DNA of 64,000 bases, taken from assembly GCA_963815185.1 (NCBI GenBank), contig CAWFGC010000011.1, forward strand, positions 467,175 to 531,174, in the 5' to 3' direction. This document shows positions 47,516 to 55,846 of the stretch, piece by piece. Source of the stretch: SHZL01 sp963815185 (lineage in GTDB: Bacteria > Pseudomonadota > Gammaproteobacteria > Xanthomonadales > SZUA-36). The notes under the pieces are model-generated. The model did not search any database and was not told the origin of the DNA. It saw only the letters and a list, made by a program, of their open reading frames with translations. Made by a program: the position numbers and the translations under genes. Each line of letters begins with the position of its first letter. Position 1 is the first letter of the stretch.

Positions 47516-49546
47516 ATGACCGATCCACTGGCTAAAATCAGAAGCTTTATGGAAACAAACGGCATTATAGTTTTGGGGATGCATCGAAGCGGCACGAGCT
47601 GTCTTGCCGGCATGCTTCAGTCCGCGGGGTTTCACGCTGACAAGGTCGAAGAATGGACCCCTGATAACAACAAAGGCAGTCGGGAAAACACCGCGGTTGT
47701 TCAATTAAATAACTCATTACTCAAACAAGGTGGCGGTGCATGGAATCAACCGGATTTTCTGCTTATGCCAACAGCGCAACAACTGGAATCACGCGATAAA
47801 CTCATCCAGTCGCTTGCACACGACAACAAACCCTGGATGTTTAAGGATCCCCGTACTTTACTTACACTGTCGTTCTGGCTGGATCGCATTCCTGATGTAC
47901 AAATGCTCGGCGTTTTCCGTCACCCCTTTGCGGTAGCCAATTCATTATCCGTGCGAAACTCCATGCCACTGAGGGATGGGTTACGCCTTTGGGCGGCTTA
48001 TAACAAGGAGTTGCTCAAAATTGTTGAATCAAGAAATGTCCCGCTTTTGTACTTCTCTGAAGACCTGGAGAGTTTTGTTAACTCAAGCAGGCTGGTGCTT
48101 GAAACTTATTTCCCCAAACACATCAGAAGTGGTGAGCTAGAACCAGATCGACTGGGCGATTTTGTTTCACGAGATCTTGTGCATCAGGTTCAATCACTTG
48201 AAGCCCTGATTGACACTGGCCTGCTCAGCGCCGAATTGACAGAAACCGAAGCAAAAGAATTTGTTGATTTGTGGCGTGCGCTTTTGAGTCATTCAATGAA
48301 CAAACCAAAAGTACGCTTGGTGGGGAGTGAAGCATCACATGCTCAAAAAAACGCAATTGAGAATACGCAAGAACAAAGCAGCATTGAGGTGAGACTGGCC
48401 TCGCTTGAGCAACGTGTGTGCGCAGACCCCACGCGAATGGACTTATGGCAACAGGGTGTAAAATTGATCGGGCAAGAAGGCACTTCTCAGATGCTTGAAC
48501 AATGGATAGCCATGGGTCTTTCCTGCAACCAGGACAATCCTTCCATCCTGTTCGAGCAGGCAAAACTCGCCTGGCAAACGGGCGATGAAGACAAGGCAAT
48601 ACGGGAACTGGAAGAAGTGTGCCAATTGGCGCCTGGTTGGATACCTGCAATAAATCTGTTGGCTGAGTGGTATCTGGAAAAGGAAGATTGGCAAAAAGCT
48701 GCCAAAACACTGTACAAACTCTCTGCGCACGACCATTTGTCGCCATCAGATTTACCCTTTGCTCAGATTTTTATCGACTCTGGTCAGGGTTACAACGAAG
48801 AGGAATCGATACGCTTGCCCATTATTTTAAACAACCGCGATCAGGAAATTAAATTCAAACTCGGTGCTTTTCAGTCGATAAAAAGAATCAGATTCGATCC
48901 GTTAAATGATTATGCCGTGGTGAAAGTCAATGGCATCCAGGCGTTTGATGCCGATGGAAATGAAATGGAGATTCATACCGTGGCAAATAATGCTCAGTTC
49001 GTTTCAAGTAACGAATATTTTTTTTCTGATAAAGACTCGCAGATACAATTGAAACTGCAGCCATCTGAAGCCAATCGTCCTGTCGAAATTATTGCAAATC
49101 TGCACTACATGCATACTGGTGTCGCAGCGCTTTTGGAGTGCCTCAACAGAGTCAAAGAGGAAAAAAGCCGTGAAGCGTTGCCCGCAAGTGACAAAAACAA
49201 ACCATTTACAGCACCAACAACTGAAACAGCGACCTTTTTGTCCGGTTGGGCACTCGAAAAAACTGAAACTGCAGACGGCAAAAAAAATGAATTATTTTTG
49301 CACGGCTGGGTCATTCCAAAAGACCATGAAAATCTGAACATTGCCTTTAGATATGGCGGTTTGACCAGATCATACGACTTGAACATCGAGCGACCGGATA
49401 TTCTGGAGAGATTCGCCCAGACCTCATCAGAAGCCAATGCACCACTGAGATGTGGTTTCAAATATGCGGTACCCAGGAACTCTCTTATTGAGATTGGAAT
49501 CGAGCATGATATGAGGCTGTACTGGATCGAATCCGTTCACACCTAG
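47516..49546 (+). CDS. sulfotransferase-like protein with TPR-like and C-terminal accessory domains
   Basis: The gene begins 7 bases after the giant glycosyltransferase. Residues 17-240 form a P-loop sulfotransferase-like domain (IIVLGMHRSGTSCLAGML, WMFKDPRTLLTL, VFRHPFAVANSL). The closely related domain occurs as a stand-alone protein at 54444-55142. Residues 300-420 contain helical TPR-like pairs (NPSILFEQAKLAWQTGDEDKAIRELEEVCQLAPG). The remaining 250 residues are beta-rich (IRLPIILNNRDQEIKFKLG). It may sulfate the glycan or act as a scaffold; the acceptor is unknown. An alternative ATG lies at 47549. Confidence 0.82.
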   Translation: MTDPLAKIRSFMETNGIIVLGMHRSGTSCLAGMLQSAGFHADKVEEWTPDNNKGSRENTAVVQLNNSLLKQGGGAWNQPDFLLMPTAQQLESRDKLIQSLAHDNKPWMFKDPRTLLTLSFWLDRIPDVQMLGVFRHPFAVANSLSVRNSMPLRDGLRLWAAYNKELLKIVESRNVPLLYFSEDLESFVNSSRLVLETYFPKHIRSGELEPDRLGDFVSRDLVHQVQSLEALIDTGLLSAELTETEAKEFVDLWRALLSHSMNKPKVRLVGSEASHAQKNAIENTQEQSSIEVRLASLEQRVCADPTRMDLWQQGVKLIGQEGTSQMLEQWIAMGLSCNQDNPSILFEQAKLAWQTGDEDKAIRELEEVCQLAPGWIPAINLLAEWYLEKEDWQKAAKTLYKLSAHDHLSPSDLPFAQIFIDSGQGYNEEESIRLPIILNNRDQEIKFKLGAFQSIKRIRFDPLNDYAVVKVNGIQAFDADGNEMEIHTVANNAQFVSSNEYFFSDKDSQIQLKLQPSEANRPVEIIANLHYMHTGVAALLECLNRVKEEKSREALPASDKNKPFTAPTTETATFLSGWALEKTETADGKKNELFLHGWVIPKDHENLNIAFRYGGLTRSYDLNIERPDILERFAQTSSEANAPLRCGFKYAVPRNSLIEIGIEHDMRLYWIESVHT

Positions 49547-49649
49547 GTGTTACAATGCGTCCTGACTTCCCTGTCAAAGTAATCATTGGGTCGCAATCGC
49601 AACCAGTCAGGCCTGTTTTATCATTATTGAATGGGACAGTAACCAGTTT

Positions 49650-51428
49650 ATGGCCAGTAGTGATATCCCCAGTGTGCCGACTACCGTGAATTCGACGGAA
49701 TTGAGCGCATCAAACTCAATAACAACACTCGCGCAGGGCTCCATGTTTTGGAGGCCGGCATTCCTGACTGAATCTGGCTGGCTTGAGCACATTCCATTTT
49801 TGTTCTGGATGGTTCAGGCACACAAACCTTCAACGGTTATTGAATTGGGCACACAGAGCGGTGCTTCGTACTTTGCAACCTGTCAGGCCATTGAACGCCT
49901 TCAACTTGATGCCTCATGTTACGCGGTGAGCACCTGGGCGGATGAAGGGATATCAACGGACGAGTCAGATGCCATGTACGCCAAGGTCAGAAGCTACAAC
50001 GAAACGCACTACTCTTCATTTTCCAGCCTGGTCCGCAGTCCGGCAAAGCAAGCGCTTAATCACTTTGCCGACAACAGCATTGACCTCATCTATTTCAACC
50101 GTCTGAAAGGCACCGAGGCAGACACTCAACTCATCAACGCCTGGATTCCGAAACTGTCCGAAAAGGGCCTGGTACTGATCCATAACACCAATGTGCGCCA
50201 GTTGAATATGCAAGTCCATGGCCTGTTCAGAAGCCTGAAGAAATACGGGCCTGCCTTTGAATTCCGCCATGGCGGCGGCCTGGGTGTGCTGGGAATAGGG
50301 GAAAACCAGTCTGAATTGATCAATGTGCTTTTCGAGGACGCACAAAGCCGTAGCCGAAACAGGGTCGTACAAGATGTATTTTCACGTTTGGGCCGCGCCT
50401 GTGCTGACAGTTACTCCGCCCGGGTTCAAGGCGAGCAGACCAATAAGCTATTGAATGAGACAAGAACGCTGCAATCTGAGCTACAGTCTGTTGAACAGAA
50501 ATTGCTGACAACTCAACAAATGTTGAAGGAAAACAACAAAGAAATCAGCGATTTGCAGCAACGAGTCGATCAGCGGATTGAGACCCATGCACTTGAACGC
50601 GGCCAACTTGTTGAACGCATCAGTCAGGTCCAGGGCTTGTACGACAAGCTAAAAGAAGAGTCGGAAAATTTACAACGCTCACTTGACCAGCATATTGATG
50701 CTCTTGGTCAAAAAGACCAGGAATTCCAGGCGCTCAAAGAAAAATGTGAATTTCAATCGAATGAAATACATGAGCAAAAACAAACGCTGAAACAAAATGA
50801 AAATGAAATCGAAGCTCTTATAGAAGAGATACAGGCGCTCAAAGAAAAATGTGAATTTCAATCGAATGAAATACATGAGCAAAAACAAACGCTGAAACAA
50901 AATGAAAATGAAATCGAAACTCTGCAGCATGAAATCAGATCCAAAGACTCTGCAATCGCTGACAGGTTTGGTGAAATAGCTGAACTGACTCGTCTTATAG
51001 AGCGATTGGAAAAAAACCCCCATGCTAAAGTTGAGTCTTTGTTGGCTGCAACGGCAAAACCAATCGAGCAAACAGGAGCACAACTCATTGGCGTCGGTGC
51101 CGGGCACGTTCCAAGCATAAGAACTCGCGTTACAGCGAGAAAATACGTGAAACTCATCGAAAAATCCGGTTTATTTGACGCAGAATGGTATAAGGCACGC
51201 TACCCGGACTTAAACGCCACCAGAAAAACAAGAAACAACCCGGCTCTCCATTATTATCTGTTTGGAGGGTTCGAGGCTCGCGACCCGAGTGACAAATTTA
51301 ATTCAGGTTGGTATCTGGAGCAGAACCCGGACGTTATCGAAGAAGGCATAAACCCACTCATTCATTATTTGTTGCACGGCAAGGCCGAAGGCCGACTTCC
51401 CAAACCAACAGCCTTTTACACAAAATAA
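49650..51428 (+). CDS. SAM-dependent methyltransferase with coiled coil and C-terminal FDxxWY module
   Basis: Residues 40-215 form a class I methyltransferase-like domain of the family in which AKPSTVIELGTQSGAS-type motif I is followed by CYAVSTWADE and LIYFNRLKGTEADTQLINAWIPKLSEKGLVLIHNT. Residues 255-455 are a long coiled coil with an exact 35-residue internal duplication. The C-terminus (about 496-592) repeats the F-D-x-x-W-Y-x-x-x-Y-P-D module of the giant glycosyltransferase (SGLFDAEWYKARYPDL, KFNSGWYLEQNPDV). This suggests a chain-length- or end-modifying enzyme in the style of coiled-coil polysaccharide terminators; that role is inferred. Confidence 0.82.
   Translation: MASSDIPSVPTTVNSTELSASNSITTLAQGSMFWRPAFLTESGWLEHIPFLFWMVQAHKPSTVIELGTQSGASYFATCQAIERLQLDASCYAVSTWADEGISTDESDAMYAKVRSYNETHYSSFSSLVRSPAKQALNHFADNSIDLIYFNRLKGTEADTQLINAWIPKLSEKGLVLIHNTNVRQLNMQVHGLFRSLKKYGPAFEFRHGGGLGVLGIGENQSELINVLFEDAQSRSRNRVVQDVFSRLGRACADSYSARVQGEQTNKLLNETRTLQSELQSVEQKLLTTQQMLKENNKEISDLQQRVDQRIETHALERGQLVERISQVQGLYDKLKEESENLQRSLDQHIDALGQKDQEFQALKEKCEFQSNEIHEQKQTLKQNENEIEALIEEIQALKEKCEFQSNEIHEQKQTLKQNENEIETLQHEIRSKDSAIADRFGEIAELTRLIERLEKNPHAKVESLLAATAKPIEQTGAQLIGVGAGHVPSIRTRVTARKYVKLIEKSGLFDAEWYKARYPDLNATRKTRNNPALHYYLFGGFEARDPSDKFNSGWYLEQNPDVIEEGINPLIHYLLHGKAEGRLPKPTAFYTK
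50727..50918 (+). repeat. 87-base exact direct repeat in the coiled coil
   Basis: Positions 50727-50813 and 50832-50918 are identical. The 105-base period equals 35 codons, exactly five heptads, so the duplication lengthens the coiled coil without changing its register. Confidence 0.9.
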
Positions 51429-51503
51429 AAATCGTTGCCTTGCATCCCGACAGGCACGACACTCAAACGGCCATCAAACCGGTGAGCGTCAGAACGCGTT
51501 CCG

Positions 51504-52256
51504 TCAGGATAATTTCAGATCATCCTTTTTCAAAGCCAGTATCGTGCTGCCGCTAAAACCTGTTCTCTCAGTCGCAGGAATATTGTATCGATCGAGCAAC
51601 TCTTCACTGAAATCGACCTCAAGGTCATACTCTTCGGGAATGTCGAACACCATACCAACGGTGTTTTGTACATCTTTTTGCCCAAATCTTCGGTAGTGGT
51701 CACTCTGTCCAAACCGCCTGGTACGCTCTTCCCCGCTTAGGGGAGAACAGTCCTCCTGGTAAAAACCGGGACTAAAAGGGATACAACACAGCTGAATGCC
51801 ATCGACCTTCAATGCTTTATGTAGCCCATGCAGTACCATTGTGTAGTTGCACGGCACATGTTCCAGTACGTGCGAGTGAACAATCAGGTCATAGCTTTCA
51901 GGTTCCAGCCCGGAGAGATCTTTACATAAATCAAATCTTTGGACATCACAAAAGGCGAAGTTTTCAGGCGCAATATCTGCAGCGAAATAATTTGACGGTC
52001 CGACTTTGTCCAAAAAATAGCTGGATAGAGCTTTCTCCGGTGCAAAATGGAGTATTCGACAATTTTCCAACGTGGGTTTCAATTTTTGCAGGACCAGCAT
52101 CATTGCTCTTGTGCGCTCAAGTGAGCCGCAGGTAATACATCGGACGTTTTTACGCCTGCCCATATCACCAAACACTTTGCCACCACAAAGATTGCAGGAA
52201 ACAGGTTTGGCAGCTATCTCTGCGACGGCATCAGTCACATTTATCCTTGAAGGCAA
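51504..52256 (-). CDS. class I SAM-dependent methyltransferase with N-terminal zinc-knuckle-like Cys pairs
   Basis: The 250-residue protein begins with CNLCGGK...CITCGS (two Cys-x-x-Cys pairs, about residues 21-42, a likely zinc site). A methyltransferase fold follows: RILHFAPEKALSSYF, ADIAPENFAFCDVQRFDLCKDL and DLIVHSHVLEHVPCNYTMVLHGLHKALKVDG (post-motif HVLEH). This architecture is common in glycan clusters for sugar methylation or SAM-dependent modification. It is convergent with the coiled-coil methyltransferase and divergent from the next glycosyltransferase. Confidence 0.87.
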   Translation of the reverse strand: MPSRINVTDAVAEIAAKPVSCNLCGGKVFGDMGRRKNVRCITCGSLERTRAMMLVLQKLKPTLENCRILHFAPEKALSSYFLDKVGPSNYFAADIAPENFAFCDVQRFDLCKDLSGLEPESYDLIVHSHVLEHVPCNYTMVLHGLHKALKVDGIQLCCIPFSPGFYQEDCSPLSGEERTRRFGQSDHYRRFGQKDVQNTVGMVFDIPEEYDLEVDFSEELLDRYNIPATERTGFSGSTILALKKDDLKLS

Positions 52257-52351
52257 GAAAGGATGAGGAAGGTAATTCTAACCCACCAAGTGAGTGAATC
52301 CTACGATTCCCAGCAAAGTGTGGGTCCCGGAAAATCTGGTCAGAGGAGTCA

Positions 52352-53392
52352 GTGGATTGCAGTTTTGATTTGAGCCATGATATTCGCTGGCATACCCGGA
52401 GACAAATTGGAGCCACCTCTCAAATGCTACCGGCCAACCCAGAGAAGCACCCGCCTCGTGTAAGCGTTGTGATGACTTCCTACAATCAGGCTGACCTGCT
52501 GGCCGAAGCGATTCAGTCCGTCCTGGAGCAGACCTACCAGGATTTTGAAATACTGGTGGTGGATGACGGCTCTCGGGACCATACGCTGGAAATGGTTGAA
52601 AACCTGCGCAAGCAGAGACCGGACAAGTTATTTTTGTTTACCCATCCAGGCCATGTTAATAAGGGGATTGTCTCTACCTACGAGCTGGGCATGTCCAAAG
52701 CACGAGGCGAATTTGTGGCGTTTCTCGAGCAGGATGATAGTTGGCCCAGCAACTACCTGGCGCAAAAGGTGGATATTCTCACTACGTTTCCGCAAGTGGG
52801 CGTCGTGTTTTCACCGTACAAGTTGGTTAGAAAGGGCGCGTTCGGGCTGGACATGATACTCCGCCAGTGGTTGTTGCAGTTCGCCATAGTGAAGAAAAAA
52901 CCATTCGATAATTTTGGCAACCTGCTGCAAAGCAACAACGTATCCACCTTTTCCTGTTTTATGACGCGTAGAAAGTTGCTGGATCGAATTCCTGTGGCGA
53001 ACAGATCCATTGCAGCCTACGACTGGTGGGTACTCGTCCACCTGAGCATCAAATCGCTTTTTTATTACGATGAAACGTGCGCCACACGCTGGCGCTGGTC
53101 CCCGAGAAGTGTCATTGGGCAACAAACTTTCACCGTGCATCGGGATCGGGGAACACACTACATGGAAAGAATGTATGTTCAGCTCGACAAAGACATTGGC
53201 CGGCTCGAAGCCTTCGAGAAAAGTACGTTCCTGAAGCGCAAAGAGAATTTTGCTTACTTCCTGGTGTTTTACCGGAAGCCGAGCGTTTCAGGTTTTCTCA
53301 GGTTCTTCAGGAAATCCCCGCTGTGGGCCCTGGCCTCGCTGGCGTCCCTGGTCATCAATTTTGTAAAATTCGAGCACCTGAAACCAAAGTAG
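52352..53392 (+). CDS. family 2 glycosyltransferase
   Basis: The 346-residue protein has a canonical GT2 domain: RVSVVMTSYNQADLLAEAIQSVLEQTYQDFEILVVDDGSRD and FLEQDDSW as the metal-binding site. AYDWWVLVHLSIKSLFYYDE follows at the acceptor side. A C-terminal hydrophobic stretch (PLWALASLASLVINFV) may anchor it at the inner membrane. GTG 52352 is preceded by AGAGGAG; an ATG 24 codons later is an alternative. It is the last plus-strand gene of the glycan cluster. Confidence 0.88.
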   Translation: MDCSFDLSHDIRWHTRRQIGATSQMLPANPEKHPPRVSVVMTSYNQADLLAEAIQSVLEQTYQDFEILVVDDGSRDHTLEMVENLRKQRPDKLFLFTHPGHVNKGIVSTYELGMSKARGEFVAFLEQDDSWPSNYLAQKVDILTTFPQVGVVFSPYKLVRKGAFGLDMILRQWLLQFAIVKKKPFDNFGNLLQSNNVSTFSCFMTRRKLLDRIPVANRSIAAYDWWVLVHLSIKSLFYYDETCATRWRWSPRSVIGQQTFTVHRDRGTHYMERMYVQLDKDIGRLEAFEKSTFLKRKENFAYFLVFYRKPSVSGFLRFFRKSPLWALASLASLVINFVKFEHLKPK

Positions 53393-53481
53393 TCAACTCT
53401 TTTGTCAGTGGAAGCGACCAGGCCCTGCGCTGATTGCCCGGGGTCAGCGGTCGTGCCGCAGTGAGAGCGGCAACGCTGACG

Positions 53482-54447
53482 CTATCGCCGGGCTGGGCTC
53501 TTGTCTGCGATGGGTTGTTCCGTTTGGGCCAATGCATGTCTGACCGAATAGAGCAGGCACTCCAGGGATTCAGACTCGGGATAACCAAATAAAAGCGGCT
53601 GGCGTTTCGACACGTTATACGGTTTGCCCCGAATGGCTTCATACTGACGGGCATACACGGCAAGCTCACGCGGCACATCGTCGGCCGGACGGTTAGTCAT
53701 GATACCGCCATGGAATTGATGAAAGCTGCCTTCACCCAACAGGGTGATCAACGTGGTATTTTCGGTCTCGACCGCGCGCCGGTAGAAGTCCAGGTTCACC
53801 AGACCACCGCCGGGCAGGTCAAAGCGCTCGTCGTAGCCTCCGAGTTCATCGAACAGCGTCCGCGGCATAAACAAAAAATTGCTTTCTGCTACGGGCGTGG
53901 ACCAGCCATTTCTGCTGGACCCCGCCAACACACTTATATGGAACAGCTTGTAACCGTTGTTACGCCAGTCGATGCTTTCCAGCAAATCGTCCTCAACCGC
54001 CTGGCAGTAGCCCTGGGCCGGCGAGCGCGTTTGCATGTCCGGGCCCAGGTGAAAGCCCAGCGTGCTGACCACCGCGCGTGGGAAATGCTCAAGGCTGGTA
54101 AGCGCACGCGCAATAACACCCGGCGATACGATGCGCGCCCCGTCTATGGCTATGCCCACGTGCGCGCCACGCGCCAGGCTCACCCCGTAATTGATCGCCC
54201 TGGCAGGCGAGGGGTGCGCATCATCAATGCGAAGGTGGCGGAACTGCGGGCCCAGGCTTTGTGTGGCGGTTGCGTCCAGCGGCTCGGCAGAGCCGTTATC
54301 CACGGCAATAATCTCGTAGCAGTTCGGGTCCACGTCGCGTTGGTAATGCGCGGATAGCGAATACAGCGTACGCGCGGCCTCGCGCTTCATGTTGTAGAAA
54401 ATAACGATAATCGAGAGGCGCGGCGTTGTCTGGCTCGTCCCGGTCAC
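53482..54447 (-). CDS. family 2 glycosyltransferase
   Basis: The start is GTG 54447, which overlaps the stop of the upstream sulfotransferase gene (GTGA), giving 321 residues. GT2 motifs are RLSIIVIFYNMKREAARTLYSL, EIIAVDNGSAEPLD, GIAIDGARIV in place of the usual DxD, and LFDELGGYDERFDLPGGGLVNLDF. The open frame upstream is a shadow of the sulfotransferase. Codon use is GC-rich, unlike the plus-strand glycan genes beside it, so the pair has a different history. It probably modifies the same or a second glycan. Confidence 0.87.
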   Translation of the reverse strand: MTGTSQTTPRLSIIVIFYNMKREAARTLYSLSAHYQRDVDPNCYEIIAVDNGSAEPLDATATQSLGPQFRHLRIDDAHPSPARAINYGVSLARGAHVGIAIDGARIVSPGVIARALTSLEHFPRAVVSTLGFHLGPDMQTRSPAQGYCQAVEDDLLESIDWRNNGYKLFHISVLAGSSRNGWSTPVAESNFLFMPRTLFDELGGYDERFDLPGGGLVNLDFYRRAVETENTTLITLLGEGSFHQFHGGIMTNRPADDVPRELAVYARQYEAIRGKPYNVSKRQPLLFGYPESESLECLLYSVRHALAQTEQPIADKSPARR

Positions 54448-55142
54448 GCGGCGTACTCCAGCAGGCGTTGGTACAGGGTATTGATGTCGTCGGGTAGTTG
54501 CGCCTCGGTCGGGGCAGAATTTTTCCGCAGGGTGCCGGCGAAAAAATCCACGCCTTGCCTGGCTCTCGGTAGCCCCAGAGCGTTGGCAACCTCGCGCAAC
54601 CGCGTGCTGTAACGCTCCTGGGGCCAGTCGAAACACAGCAAGGGCAGGCTGAATCGCTGGTGGTAATCGAGCAGGCGCCCATTATAGTTTCGCCATAGGT
54701 CAAGCGCTGTGTGCGTGTCGAAACCGTTGCGGTGCTGCAGCGAGGCGGCTACCGCCAACGGGTGGCGAAACGTGCCCACCAAGCGCGCATGAGGTAACAC
54801 CTGCAACCAGGCATCCAGCGTTATCAGAGTACGCGGGTCCTTGAAACCCCAGGTCAGTTGCGCCGGGTAACTGGCAATAATTGCATTGCGTTTGTCCAGG
54901 CGCGCTGCCTGCCATTGTACAGTTTCCGGCGGCGCATCCCAGGCACCGCCATTATCCGCCAGCACCGCTTCGTGCAAGTCCATAATTTGGCGGCTTTCAC
55001 GATTGCCATGCGCATTGAACGGGGCCTTTACATTGACCTCGCCCAGAAACAGCCCGGCCGCTTCCAGGCAACCCGCCAGGCAACTGGTGCCGCTGCGGTG
55101 CATGCCGAGTACGATGACAACCTTATCGTTCGTCTTGTGCAT
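54444..55142 (-). CDS. sulfotransferase-like protein
   Basis: The 232 residues match the first domain of the 47516-49546 protein almost motif for motif: VIVLGMHRSGTSCLAGCLEAAG, LTWGFKDPRTLITLDAWL, LVGTFRHPLAVAASLQHRNG and LDLWRNYNGRLLDYHQRF. The P-loop (GMHRSGTS) and the FRHP motif fit PAPS binding. It is coupled to the following glycosyltransferase by a 4-base overlap, so sulfation and glycosyl transfer are probably sequential. Confidence 0.85.
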   Translation of the reverse strand: MHKTNDKVVIVLGMHRSGTSCLAGCLEAAGLFLGEVNVKAPFNAHGNRESRQIMDLHEAVLADNGGAWDAPPETVQWQAARLDKRNAIIASYPAQLTWGFKDPRTLITLDAWLQVLPHARLVGTFRHPLAVAASLQHRNGFDTHTALDLWRNYNGRLLDYHQRFSLPLLCFDWPQERYSTRLREVANALGLPRARQGVDFFAGTLRKNSAPTEAQLPDDINTLYQRLLEYAA

Positions 55143-55764
55143 TTCCCCACCTTCCTTGCTTGTATCGAAATCTATGGGTCACGGTACTAGTTTATCCGAC
55201 CTGCGCGGCAGCTCAAGAAAACGCTGTCGCCAGGTGCGTTTCGTGGCGGTCTCTGAGGCGCCCCGTAGTTCCTTTCCTGAATATTTTCTGGTTATTTCGC
55301 AATACCACTCCAAACTTTGCGAAATTTATCGCCTGAAAACAAGCGCTTGACAGGCTGGATGTTGTCCGAACGGCTGAGGGCTGAGAATTCAGCCTCTTTC
55401 GAAATCTGAGTGGGTAATGTAAAAGTGTCGCCTTCGCGGATGATCAGAACGGAGGGGATGGCGGCGATGCAATCGGAGCAGCTTTTTGAGGGGGGCTTGG
55501 GTTGAACTCGCCGTGGTACGTGCGAGAGAGCAGTTGCTTCGATGCGGTGGCGCGGATGGTGGGCGAGAGCTGACACCGCGTGGCGCGGATTGCTGAGCGC
55601 TACGTCGATCCGCACGATTATTTTCCTGCTCGCCGGAAAACTCGACTTCCGAACACTCAACCCGCCTGCCGTCTCACCTACTCGAAATTCAAAAGAGCCG
55701 GAATTCAGCACACTAAAGTATTGTATTCCATTAAACACACTGCTAAAGTTGCATCTACTGCATT
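55143..55764. other. intergenic region before the tandem array, no supported gene
   Basis: About 620 bases separate the glycan genes from the array. A 148-codon minus-strand frame (55292-55738) is open, but it has no ribosome-binding site and no recognisable motif, and its composition does not look coding. The promoter of the first array copy probably lies in the AT-richer last 100 bases, but no clear -35/-10 pair can be named. Confidence 0.4.
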
Positions 55765-55846
55765 GCAGTTACAGGTGCAGCGTGGGGCTAAAAAATCAAA
55801 TACCCAACGTTGATGATACCAATATTTATCCAAGGAGTTATGTGCC

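Noticed and set aside
55292..55738. Minus-strand frame of 148 codons before the tandem array
   Set aside because: No ribosome-binding site, no motif, and composition unlike neighbouring genes.
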